Source: Chloroflexota bacterium (GTDB lineage Bacteria > Chloroflexota > Anaerolineae > B4-G1 > SLSP01). Taken from it: a stretch of DNA of 5,117 bases. Shown here piece by piece: positions 1 to 5,117 of the stretch. Where the stretch lies: positions 1 through 5,117 of the forward strand of contig JAAZNO010000632.1 in the NCBI GenBank assembly GCA_012798275.1. Reading direction: 5' to 3'. Each line of letters begins with the position of its first letter. Positions within the stretch are counted from its first letter, which is position 1. Made by a program: the position numbers and the translations under genes. Below the pieces are notes generated by a model. It was not told the origin of the DNA. It saw only the letters and a list, made by a program, of their open reading frames with translations, and did not search any database.

Positions 1-78
1 GAAGGTTTGCCTTGGGTGCATCTGCGCAAACACGAGACCGCGCTGATCGCTGAGTTCTACGCATTCCCAGCCGCATGA
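1..78 (+). CDS. 3' end of an unidentified protein-coding gene (partial)
   Basis: An open frame runs from the first base to a TGA at 76-78, giving 25 residues that begin EGLPWVHLRKHE and end EFYAFPAA. The 5' part lies outside the window, so no domain can be assigned. It is read as coding because the next gene begins only 15 nt after its stop on the same strand, and because the purine-rich stretch overlapping its stop (GAGAGGG, 77-83) is a plausible ribosome binding site for that gene. The two are probably co-transcribed. I do not recognise the family from this tail. Confidence 0.5.
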   Translation, partial: EGLPWVHLRKHETALIAEFYAFPAA

Positions 79-93
79 GAGGGTCTATCTGCA

Positions 94-588
94 ATGGACG
101 ATCCCGTAGCCGCCTTCGAAACTCACGCCGCTCTCGAGGCCTATGTGGTGGAGCAGCTGGCGGGCGGCGTCAAGCCGCAAACGGTCACCTTTGAGGTTGC
201 CAGGCGACAGGGATGGGATTGGCGAGACGCCGAGTCCTTTGTCAATGAGGTCGCCGAATTGCAGAGCAGCGTCATTCAGCGCCGGCAACGACCGCTTTTG
301 CGGGTGATGAGCGGATTGTTGATGGCGGCCGGGGGCCTGGTGTTGGCCTTTACCGCTTTCGTGATGTTGGATTACCTCGCCGTGCTGCAGCAGCGGCAGT
401 CGGACCTCACCTTTCTGGCGTCGTTGACTTCGGTGCTGGGGATGATCGCGGTGTACGATCTGCCGCAGTTGCTGTGGGGGCTGGTGTTGGTGTTCGCGGG
501 CTTGATGGGATGGTGGCGCACGATGCCGCGTTCCGCACCCTCAGAGCTCGCCGATGTCCCTGATACGGAAGACCCCTTTTCGCTCTGA
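94..588 (+). CDS. Small membrane protein of unknown function, two transmembrane helices
   Basis: This 164-residue protein is not recognised. Residues 1-65 are soluble, charged and probably helical, with aromatics in a GWDWRDAE segment near 40-47. A hydrophobic helix follows at about 70-94. The loop after it contains a QQRQ segment near 99-102 and a moderately hydrophobic stretch at about 106-121. A second clear membrane helix lies at about 124-141 (LWGLVLVFAGLMGWW), and the tail is acidic, ending DTEDPFSL. There is no signal peptide; the soluble N-terminal domain comes first, and basic residues before helix 1 (IQRRQRPLLR) suggest that domain is cytoplasmic. The ATG at 94 has GAGAGGG about 10 nt upstream. 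It lies 15 nt after the preceding gene and converges with the ParB-like gene 47 nt away. The composition is coherent for a real membrane protein; the function is unknown. Confidence 0.8.
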   Translation: MDDPVAAFETHAALEAYVVEQLAGGVKPQTVTFEVARRQGWDWRDAESFVNEVAELQSSVIQRRQRPLLRVMSGLLMAAGGLVLAFTAFVMLDYLAVLQQRQSDLTFLASLTSVLGMIAVYDLPQLLWGLVLVFAGLMGWWRTMPRSAPSELADVPDTEDPFSL

Positions 589-635
589 GCCCCGCGCGCG
601 GCGGTGACGGTTGAAGGATGATTGCCGCCCCTGGT

Positions 636-1067
636 TCATGCCCCCGAGCCGTTGGCCTCGCGTTGCACGGCGAGCGTCGCCTGCATCACCCGGCAGCGCT
701 CGTGCCACAGTACCTCATCATCCTCAGCCGTGAGGAGACGTTCCGCCAGATCCATGACCGTCGTGATGCCTGCCTCCAGACACCAGGCGACGCAGATGCG
801 ATAAGCGTCCCAATCCAACGCCTCCTCATCCCAGACGATGGGGATTTCCGTGAAGCCATGCCGCAAGGCGGCGTAAGCGCGCGTGTGCCCGTCGGTGAGC
901 ACCAGCCGGCCGTCGAGCGCTTTGATGGGGATCGGCTCTAGCGTTTCCAGCGAGGGGGGCTGCCATCGCGCTGCGACGGCGGCGAGTTTGGCGACGCTGA
1001 TGTAGAGCTGGCTGGGCTGTAGCGCCTTCAGCGGCAGAGAGCGTCTGGAACTTGTGGGATCAGCCAT
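636..1067 (-). CDS. Standalone ParB/sulfiredoxin-fold domain protein
   Basis: This 143-residue protein carries one recognisable ParB N-terminal-like (ParB/Srx superfamily) domain. After a short basic start, an LKALQPSQLYIS strand-turn (14-24) is followed by EPIPIKALDGRLVLTDGHTR (44-63). The last part is the GHTR version of the phosphate-binding GxxR motif found in ParB, Noc, Srx and related nucleases, followed by AYAALRHG. Then come IPIVWDEE (75-82) and a helical C-terminal half (LDWDAYRICVAWCLEAG). There is no helix-turn-helix region as in a chromosomal ParB and no ParA neighbour, so a segregation role is unlikely. Small stand-alone proteins of this type occur in Firmicutes and Chloroflexota, with unproven function. 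The ATG at 1067 overlaps the end of the upstream phospholipase-like gene by 8 nt, and no good Shine-Dalgarno is visible, which points to translational coupling. The fold call is fairly safe; the activity is not. Confidence 0.82.
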   Translation of the reverse strand: MADPTSSRRSLPLKALQPSQLYISVAKLAAVAARWQPPSLETLEPIPIKALDGRLVLTDGHTRAYAALRHGFTEIPIVWDEEALDWDAYRICVAWCLEAGITTVMDLAERLLTAEDDEVLWHERCRVMQATLAVQREANGSGA

Positions 1068-1905
1068 GGCGGAAGGGAGCTGCCGCGAGCGGCGGACCGG
1101 CGAGCGTGAGGTCGTTCAGCCATGGGAGCTCGCTTTCCCAGAATTCCGGCTCGCAGCGCCAGAAGTGACGCAGCACGGCAAGGCTCTCCTGCAAGGCGCG
1201 CGCCTCATACGGCGCGACCGCCTGCAACGGCGGGGGGACGGCAGCCGATTCCGCCTGGACGCTCAGGCGTTGGGTGGCCCGCTCCAGCTGCTCCACGGGG
1301 ACGCCGTCTCGCGCGGCAAACACCGCGACGGTCTGTGCGGTCCCTGGATGCGCCAGCTGCTCCACGATCCAGCTCTGCCACGTCCGCAGCGCGTCGGGGC
1401 CGGCAAAGGGGAGCCAATCCCCCGGCTGCGTCTGTTGAAGAGCGGGCAGAAGCCAGGGCCGCGTTTCCAGCTGCGCCTCGGCCTGGCGATCCAGCCACAC
1501 GCGCAGCGCATTATGCTCCACGAGGCAGGCGAGCCGGTCGCCATTGCCGGGCAGACGGTAATAGTAGCGGCAGTAGATGTCCCACGCCCAGCGTTGATCC
1601 CAAACGAGGTGCGCCAGATAGCCGCTGATGAAGGCGGCGTGCTCAGGTGACAGCTGCGAGGGGTCCGCGAGCATGGGATAGGCGCGCAGCAGGGCGACTT
1701 CCCCGCGGGGATTTCCCGAGGGGGGGATGCGGTAGAAATGGGTCGTGGGGCGCGGTTGCCCGGTCACCGTCTGGACATCCGCGGCGGTGTTCCCCAGGAA
1801 GAACGCGCCGCTGTGGCGCTGGAACTGTTCCCGCAAGATTGAGGGCAGCTCCGGCGCCTCCAGGATCATGTTGGCGTAATTGAGATGTTGAAATGGCGTT
1901 GGCAT
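1060..1905 (-). CDS. Zinc-dependent phospholipase C-like (S1/P1-nuclease fold) protein
   Basis: The 281-residue product matches the pattern of the zinc-dependent phospholipase C family (PF00882-like). Candidate metal ligands appear in the expected order: H7 in the N-terminal FQHL, D43 in FLGNTAADV (35-44), H56 in TTHFY, H99 and D103 in GYLAHLVWDQRW (95-106), and H131 in LVEHNALRVW (128-137). Bacterial relatives are usually annotated as hypothetical or as phospholipase C/metallohydrolases, and their substrates are mostly unknown. No signal peptide is present, so a cytoplasmic role is more likely than a secreted toxin. The C-terminal half (about 145-281) is helical and poorly conserved in my reading. 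The ATG at 1905 directly follows a promoter-like -10 element, so the message is probably leaderless. Its last 8 nt overlap the start of the ParB-like gene, making an operon. Family assignment is good; enzymatic activity is inferred. Confidence 0.82.
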   Translation of the reverse strand: MPTPFQHLNYANMILEAPELPSILREQFQRHSGAFFLGNTAADVQTVTGQPRPTTHFYRIPPSGNPRGEVALLRAYPMLADPSQLSPEHAAFISGYLAHLVWDQRWAWDIYCRYYYRLPGNGDRLACLVEHNALRVWLDRQAEAQLETRPWLLPALQQTQPGDWLPFAGPDALRTWQSWIVEQLAHPGTAQTVAVFAARDGVPVEQLERATQRLSVQAESAAVPPPLQAVAPYEARALQESLAVLRHFWRCEPEFWESELPWLNDLTLAGPPLAAAPFRHG

Positions 1906-1911
1906 GGCCTC

Positions 1912-1939
1912 ATTCTACCCAAGGACGCGCCAAAGGCAA
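1912..1939 (-). promoter_or_regulatory. Promoter for the phospholipase-like/ParB-like operon, likely leaderless
   Basis: On the minus strand a TTGCCT (-35-like, 4/6 match, 1939-1934) is followed after 16 nt by TAGAAT (-10-like, 5/6 match, 1917-1912). Only 6 nt separate the -10 from the ATG at 1905, so transcription would be expected to begin at or next to the start codon. There is no room for a Shine-Dalgarno. This is the geometry described for leaderless genes in several bacterial phyla. Confidence 0.5.
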
Positions 1940-1976
1940 CATCATTCGGTGTTTTATTCGCGCTCCATCGCATCCG

Positions 1977-1985
1977 TGTTACAAT
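1977..1985 (+). promoter_or_regulatory. Extended -10 promoter for recF
   Basis: TGTTACAAT at 1977-1985 is a TGn extended -10 followed by TACAAT (5/6 match to TATAAT). The spot where a -35 should be (near 1957-1962, TTCGCG) is poor, which is tolerable for extended -10 promoters. The expected transcription start near 1990-1993 lies only a few bases before the recF ATG at 1995. No Shine-Dalgarno precedes that ATG, so the message would be leaderless or nearly so. Confidence 0.5.
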
Positions 1986-1994
1986 GTCCAAGCC

Positions 1995-3209
1995 ATGTAC
2001 GTCCGAAGTCTGAGCCTGCGCCATTTTCGCACTTATACCCGCCTGGAACTGGACCTGCCGGCGGCGCCGATTTTGCTTGTGGGCGCCAATGCGCAGGGCA
2101 AGACCAGTCTGTTGGAGGCCCTGGCGTATCTCGCGCTGGGACATTCGCCGCTCACGGCGACGGATCAGCATTTGCTCAACTGGACCGCCGTCCAGGCCGG
2201 GATGCCTTTCGCGCAGGTTCAGGCGGAAGTGGTCAAGGCGCGGCAGACGGAGACCCTCGAGATCACGCTGCAGCGCGCTCAGATGAACAACGGCAAGGCG
2301 CGCCTGGGGAAGCGGATTCGCATCAACAACCATCCCGTGCGGCGCGCCGATCTGGCCGGGCATTTGAACACGGTGCTGTTTTTGCCGGAGGACGTGGGGT
2401 TGCCCGGCGGTCCGCCGGCAGGACGCCGTCGGCGCCTCGACGATCTCCTCTCGCAGCTGTATCCGGAGTACGTGATCGCGCTCGCGCGCTACCAATCCGC
2501 GCTCAGCCGCCGCAACGCGCTCTTGCGGCATTTGCGCGACCACGGCGGGGATCGCGCACAGCTCGATCCGCTGGAGGGTGTCCTCGCCCAGACGGGAGTG
2601 TTGCTGGCGGTCTATCGTCAGCGCGCCCTGCTGGCGCTTTCCCTGCACGCCGACCGTTTCCATCAGGAATTGACCGGCGGCAAAGCCTGGTTGCAGCTGG
2701 AATACCGCGCGGGGTTTGCCGCCGCGCAGCCGCAGGCGGTGCAATATCGGTTGGCGCTCGCCGCGGAACAGGTGCCGCAGCATCACCCCGATTTGGTCGC
2801 CCTGGAGTCCCAGTACCGGGAGATGTTGCTCCAGGAGCGGGGGAAGGCATTGGCGCGCGGCGTGACTCTGATGGGACCGCATCGGGACGACATTCGCTTC
2901 CTCTCGGAGGGCGTGGATTTGGGGGATTTCGGTTCACGCGGGCAGCAGCGGAGCGCCGTGCTCGCCTGGCAGATGGCGGAGCTGCACTGGCTGCAACAAA
3001 TCACCGGCGATGCGCCCATCTTATTGCTCGATGAAGTCCTGGCCGAGCTGGATCGCGCGCGGCGCGGCACTCTGTTGGGATTGCTGGGGCAGGTAGAGCA
3101 GACCATCCTCGCCACCACCGATGTGGAGCTTTTCCCGGCGAGCTTTCGCCAAAATGCGTTGCTGCTCGAAGTGAGTGGCGGGATTGTCACGCCGGTTCAG
3201 GGCGTTTGA
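1995..3209 (+). CDS. recF: RecF, DNA replication and repair ATPase
   Basis: RecF loads RecA at single-strand gaps together with RecO and RecR; it is a cytoplasmic SMC/ABC-type ATPase that dimerises on DNA. The 404-residue product shows the full family pattern: N-terminal MYVRSLSLRHFRTY, Walker A GANAQGKT (30-37), the RRRRLDDLLSQLYPEY segment and YQSALSRRNALLR in the arm region, GPHRDD (294-299), ABC signature SRGQQR (314-319; SQGQQR is more usual), and Walker B LLLDE with D346/E347, followed by the D-loop LAELD (349-353). Length is normal to slightly long. The frame is open back to 1893, but homology and the promoter place the start at the ATG at 1995. It is not followed by gyrB or preceded by dnaN here, unlike the classical dnaA-dnaN-recF order. 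Its end overlaps the convergent endonuclease gene by 13 bp. Confidence 0.96.
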   Translation: MYVRSLSLRHFRTYTRLELDLPAAPILLVGANAQGKTSLLEALAYLALGHSPLTATDQHLLNWTAVQAGMPFAQVQAEVVKARQTETLEITLQRAQMNNGKARLGKRIRINNHPVRRADLAGHLNTVLFLPEDVGLPGGPPAGRRRRLDDLLSQLYPEYVIALARYQSALSRRNALLRHLRDHGGDRAQLDPLEGVLAQTGVLLAVYRQRALLALSLHADRFHQELTGGKAWLQLEYRAGFAAAQPQAVQYRLALAAEQVPQHHPDLVALESQYREMLLQERGKALARGVTLMGPHRDDIRFLSEGVDLGDFGSRGQQRSAVLAWQMAELHWLQQITGDAPILLLDEVLAELDRARRGTLLGLLGQVEQTILATTDVELFPASFRQNALLLEVSGGIVTPVQGV

Positions 3210-3775
3210 GCCTCCGCCGCAAGCGCGGCCTCGTCGGCATCAATGAGAATTACCCACACCGGCACAGCCGGAAAATGCCGCTTCAGCCGTTCAATATCAT
3301 AAACCAGCTGCTCGCCGTAAGACACGCCAGAAGACATCTGGCGTTGTAACCTGTGGCAGGGCACAATCTCTACCCCAGCGATGGCTTTGTTCTCGTTGAA
3401 GAAGTACTGAAACTTCGCCAGATCGTAGAACATGAAGGCGTATTTCCCGAACTGAACTTCGACAAGGATGTTGTCTTTGACAAAGTCAATCTGTTTGAAT
3501 GCGCCCGGAATCGAGAGGGTGGAATTCGGCACCGTGATAGTGTAGGTGTCACGCAATTCCCGATAATCTCGTGCATAGAAGCCTTCACGGAATTGCCGAT
3601 TCATCTCTGTGGGCGCATAAAGCATTTGATTCTGCTTGGTCTTCTCTCGGCTGGCTTTTGTACGGAGCGCCTGTACCCCGGCGATGATCTCGAAAATATC
3701 GCGGCGATGTTGCGGGTAATGCACTTGCAGAATCTCGGCGCCACCCAAATGTGAGTATTCGTACACGACTCTCAT
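3197..3775 (-). CDS. Type II restriction endonuclease, BglII/BstYI-like
   Basis: This 192-residue protein is a small type IIP endonuclease of the BglII/BamHI structural group. The active site is visible as D97 in KQIDFVKD, then E106 and Q108 in ILVEVQFGKYAF. The D-x8-E-x-Q spacing is the same as the D84/E93/Q95 set of BglII, where Q replaces the usual PD-(D/E)xK lysine. The N-terminus (MRVVYEYSHLGGAEIL), the basic SREKTK region (42-47), LYAPTEMNRQFRE (52-64) and the GVEIVPCHRLQRQMSSG region resemble BstYI-type enzymes as I remember them. BglII cuts AGATCT and BstYI cuts RGATCY; the actual specificity cannot be read from the sequence. The ATG overlaps the methyltransferase stop by 4 nt (ATGA) and has a strong GAGGAG 5 nt upstream. 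Sampled lines of this gene are 43-52% G+C, well below recF. It looks intact. Confidence 0.9.
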   Translation of the reverse strand: MRVVYEYSHLGGAEILQVHYPQHRRDIFEIIAGVQALRTKASREKTKQNQMLYAPTEMNRQFREGFYARDYRELRDTYTITVPNSTLSIPGAFKQIDFVKDNILVEVQFGKYAFMFYDLAKFQYFFNENKAIAGVEIVPCHRLQRQMSSGVSYGEQLVYDIERLKRHFPAVPVWVILIDADEAALAAEAQTP

Positions 3776-4725
3776 GGGGTCTCCTCGGTTTCTGACGGTG
3801 CATCGTACATCGTCTGTTTTTCTTCTAGCAATGGAAGCTGCGCGCTGTTGAGCGCTATCACCTGGGGAGGGACTTGCGGCCCTGCGCCATGAGGGTCATA
3901 GACCGGACGTTCCATCGGGCGAATGCGGAGTTGCCCGTTCTCTGCCTGACGCAAGCGCTCTTTGGCAATTTCCACGTACTCCGGCATGATCTCTGCCCCT
4001 ATCGCCTGTCGTTGATGCATCAGCGCAGCGATAGCAGTCGTCCCAACCCCCATGAAGGGATCGAAAACCCAATCACCCGCGTTTGTCAACGCCAGGACCA
4101 GCCGTTCAATCAACTCCACCGGGAACTGGCAGGGATGGAGGGTCTTTTCGACGTGATTGGCCTTGACGTTCGGAATTTCCCAGACATCGCCGGGATTTTT
4201 GCCCAAGGGATTGCCGGATAGTTCACCCTTCTTCGGGCCTTTGAAGTATTTCTTCTGAGGGTATTTTTGGGGAACCCGCACGGCGTCCAGGTTGAAGACA
4301 TAGTCCTCCGTCTTCGTGAACCACAAAATCACCTCATACCGCCCCGAAAAGCGCTTCGAGGCATGCAGCCCATGCCCAAAATGCCACACGATGCGGTTGC
4401 GCAGCTGCAAACCCAGCGCGGCAAACAGCGGGTAGAGGACGATGTCCAGCGGGATGATTTCGCCCTCATCCACATAGTTGCCTACCTGCCAGCAAATACT
4501 TCCCTGGGGCTTCAGCACTCTCACGGATTCCTCAATCACCTGCCGCTGTTGGGCGAGGTAATCTTCGATCTCCAGGCGGCTCTCGTAGGGCTTCCCCAGG
4601 TTGTAGGGCGGCGAGGTGACGACGAGCTGCACGAAATCATCCGGCATTTCTTTGAGCAGGGTCAGGCAATCCCCCTCGTACAGAACGCACTCGGCTCCGA
4701 CATCGAAATGTGAACTCAGTCGCAT
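3772..4725 (-). CDS. Site-specific DNA methyltransferase, beta class (probably N4-cytosine) of the restriction-modification pair
   Basis: This enzyme transfers a methyl group from S-adenosylmethionine to a base of the partner endonuclease's site. Using the ATG at 4725 it has 317 residues. Catalytic motif IV, TSPPYNLG (37-44), comes first, and the SAM-binding motifs follow: HPCQFPVELIERLV (about 197-210), motif I FDPFMGVGTT (221-230) and GAEIMPEYVEIA (243-254). That order defines the beta class. SPPY is commonest in N4-cytosine enzymes, but some N6-adenine enzymes share it. The frame is open further upstream, to an ATG at 4767 and a GTG at 4809; the latter overlaps the rsmG stop as GTGA. I prefer 4725 because AAGGGGG sits 7 nt upstream and the extra residues (EGKKAGEKEGGK) look like translated ribosome-binding sequence. 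The C-terminus overlaps the endonuclease start. Confidence 0.92.
   Translation of the reverse strand: MRLSSHFDVGAECVLYEGDCLTLLKEMPDDFVQLVVTSPPYNLGKPYESRLEIEDYLAQQRQVIEESVRVLKPQGSICWQVGNYVDEGEIIPLDIVLYPLFAALGLQLRNRIVWHFGHGLHASKRFSGRYEVILWFTKTEDYVFNLDAVRVPQKYPQKKYFKGPKKGELSGNPLGKNPGDVWEIPNVKANHVEKTLHPCQFPVELIERLVLALTNAGDWVFDPFMGVGTTAIAALMHQRQAIGAEIMPEYVEIAKERLRQAENGQLRIRPMERPVYDPHGAGPQVPPQVIALNSAQLPLLEEKQTMYDAPSETEETP
3781..3786 (-). promoter_or_regulatory. Ribosome binding site of the restriction endonuclease
   Basis: GAGGAG on the minus strand, 5 nt before the ATG at 3775 and inside the last codons of the methyltransferase. Combined with the ATGA overlap it supports both re-initiation and independent ribosome entry, and it fixes the endonuclease start. 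Confidence 0.7.
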
Positions 4726-4732
4726 GACTTTT

Positions 4733-4739
4733 CCCCCTT
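4733..4739 (-). promoter_or_regulatory. Ribosome binding site deciding the methyltransferase start
   Basis: AAGGGGG on the minus strand, 7 nt before the ATG at 4725, within a purine-rich run (4726-4764). It is the best Shine-Dalgarno among the three possible in-frame starts (4725, 4767, 4809); the ATG at 4767 has an AAAGGA only 1-2 nt away, which is too close to serve it. Confidence 0.5.
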
Positions 4740-4767
4740 CTTTTTCCCCTGCTTTTTTCCCTTCCAT

Positions 4768-4787
4768 GTCCTTTGAGGTCCTTTGAG
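4768..4787 (-). repeat. Perfect tandem repeat of a 10-bp unit
   Basis: The plus strand carries GTCCTTTGAG twice in direct succession (4768-4777 and 4778-4787); on the coding strand this is CTCAAAGGAC repeated. It sits between the rsmG stop and the preferred methyltransferase start. The unit is not a multiple of three, so a change in copy number would shift the frame of any protein starting at 4809 but not of one starting at 4725. Confidence 0.85.
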
Positions 4788-4805
4788 CGCGAGAGCCGTG
4801 GCGCG

Positions 4806-5117
4806 TCACTCCTCATCCTTCGGCCTTTGGACCTTCGGCATGAGAGGGTGCTTGGAGGGAACCCCCGGACGGCGCGGGTATTGCGGCGGCGTGACAGCCA
4901 CTTTATCCACCAGCACCAGATAGCGCGTCTCAGCCAGCCCCAACAACTCCACCTGCGTCAGCCGGCGCATCCGTCCTCCTAGCTGGGTGATGGCCCATTC
5001 CGCGCGTTGGACTTCGGCGGGGGCGCTTTCGCCCTTTTGCGCCAGCACGCGACCGCCGACTTTCACCAGCGGCAGCAGATACTCGGCGAGAATGGGCATC
5101 TCCGCCACCGCGCGCGC
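4806..5117 (-). CDS. rsmG: RsmG, 16S rRNA (guanine527-N7)-methyltransferase, C-terminal part (partial)
   Basis: The frame is open through the window edge, giving the last 103 residues of a minus-strand gene whose 5' end lies beyond 5117. The fragment starts ARAVAEMPILAEYLLPLVK, the conserved RsmG (GidB) strand after the SAM-binding region, then GGRVLAQKG, and ends with YPRRPGVPSKHPL, the typical RsmG C-terminal signature, plus a short charged tail KVQRPKDEE. The enzyme methylates N7 of G527 in the 530 loop of 16S rRNA using S-adenosylmethionine; its loss gives low-level streptomycin resistance in studied bacteria. The GTG at 5108 is an internal valine codon, not the start. The TGA at 4808-4806 is followed by the restriction-modification genes on the same strand, so rsmG probably supplies their transcription; I see no clear promoter between them. 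Confidence 0.93.
   Translation of the reverse strand, partial: ARAVAEMPILAEYLLPLVKVGGRVLAQKGESAPAEVQRAEWAITQLGGRMRRLTQVELLGLAETRYLVLVDKVAVTPPQYPRRPGVPSKHPLMPKVQRPKDEE

Noticed and set aside
592..629. GC-rich palindrome CCGCGCGCGG and a GGCGG/CCGCC pairing between the convergent genes as a terminator
   Set aside because: There is no T-tract, the palindrome has no room for a loop without breaking the stem, and the second stem is 5 bp with a 20-nt loop.
1054..1650. Long plus-strand open frames antisense to the phospholipase-like gene, and similar frames opposite or within recF (minus 1866-2882; plus 1904-3034)
   Set aside because: They are Arg/Gly/Ala/Pro-rich frames typical of the shadow of GC-rich coding sequence, with no recognisable domain, while the gene on the other strand or frame has clear family motifs.
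1893..1994. N-terminal extension of RecF from an upstream ATG at 1893 (34 extra residues)
   Set aside because: RecF proteins begin at the MYVRSLSLRHF segment; the extension has no family resemblance and would run through the promoter-like region of the divergent spacer.
3216..3229. Small hairpin GCCGC-AAGC-GCGGC just after the recF stop as a terminator
   Set aside because: The stem is only 5 bp, no T-run follows in either direction, and it lies inside the endonuclease coding sequence.
4726..4809. Extended methyltransferase N-terminus from GTG 4809
   Set aside because: It remains possible because of the GTGA overlap with rsmG, but the added residues are low-complexity Lys/Glu/Gly encoded by the purine tract and repeat, and a better Shine-Dalgarno serves the ATG at 4725.
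4903..4911. DnaA-box-like TTATCCACC, tempting because rsmG and recF are often near replication origins
   Set aside because: It is a single 8/9 match inside rsmG coding sequence; no cluster of boxes or AT-rich unwinding region is present in the window.

Overview
The window is 5.1 kb of ordinary, gene-dense bacterial chromosome with seven genes and no RNA genes, CRISPR array or transposon. Most genes are GC-rich (sampled lines of recF are 63-75% G+C), spacers are short, and two divergent genes appear to be transcribed from promoters that almost touch their start codons. The RsmG and RecF sequences and the odd small proteins would suit a Chloroflexota (Anaerolineae-like) bacterium, but this is an impression from protein character and not a demonstrated assignment.

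Layout: (1) positions 1-78 (+) are the last 25 codons of an unidentified gene, followed 15 nt later by a small membrane protein of unknown function (94-588, +). (2) On the minus strand, a zinc-dependent phospholipase C-like protein (1905 to 1060) overlaps by 8 nt a standalone ParB/sulfiredoxin-fold protein (1067 to 636); they form a two-gene operon. (3) The 89-bp divergent spacer (1906-1994) carries a promoter for each direction. (4) recF (1995-3209, +) encodes the SMC/ABC-like recombination mediator. (5) On the minus strand, running towards recF, are the end of rsmG (16S rRNA G527 methyltransferase, cut by the window edge), a beta-class DNA methyltransferase and a BglII/BstYI-type restriction endonuclease.

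The main item of interest is the compact type II restriction-modification pair between rsmG and recF. The methyltransferase and endonuclease overlap by 4 nt (ATGA), so modification is translated before restriction from one message. The endonuclease overlaps the 3' end of recF by 13 bp. The pair, and especially the endonuclease, has visibly lower G+C than its neighbours, which suggests acquisition by transfer. The endonuclease has the D-x8-E-x-Q active site typical of BglII and its N-terminus resembles BstYI-like enzymes, so a GATC-centred target such as RGATCY or AGATCT is a reasonable hypothesis. By hand count the window has 24 GATC sites, only one of them RGATCY, no AGATCT and no GGATCC.

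Nothing here looks like a wholly new system. The less explained parts are the ParB-like/phospholipase C-like gene pair, the leaderless-looking divergent promoters, and a perfect 10-bp tandem repeat plus purine tract just ahead of the methyltransferase start.
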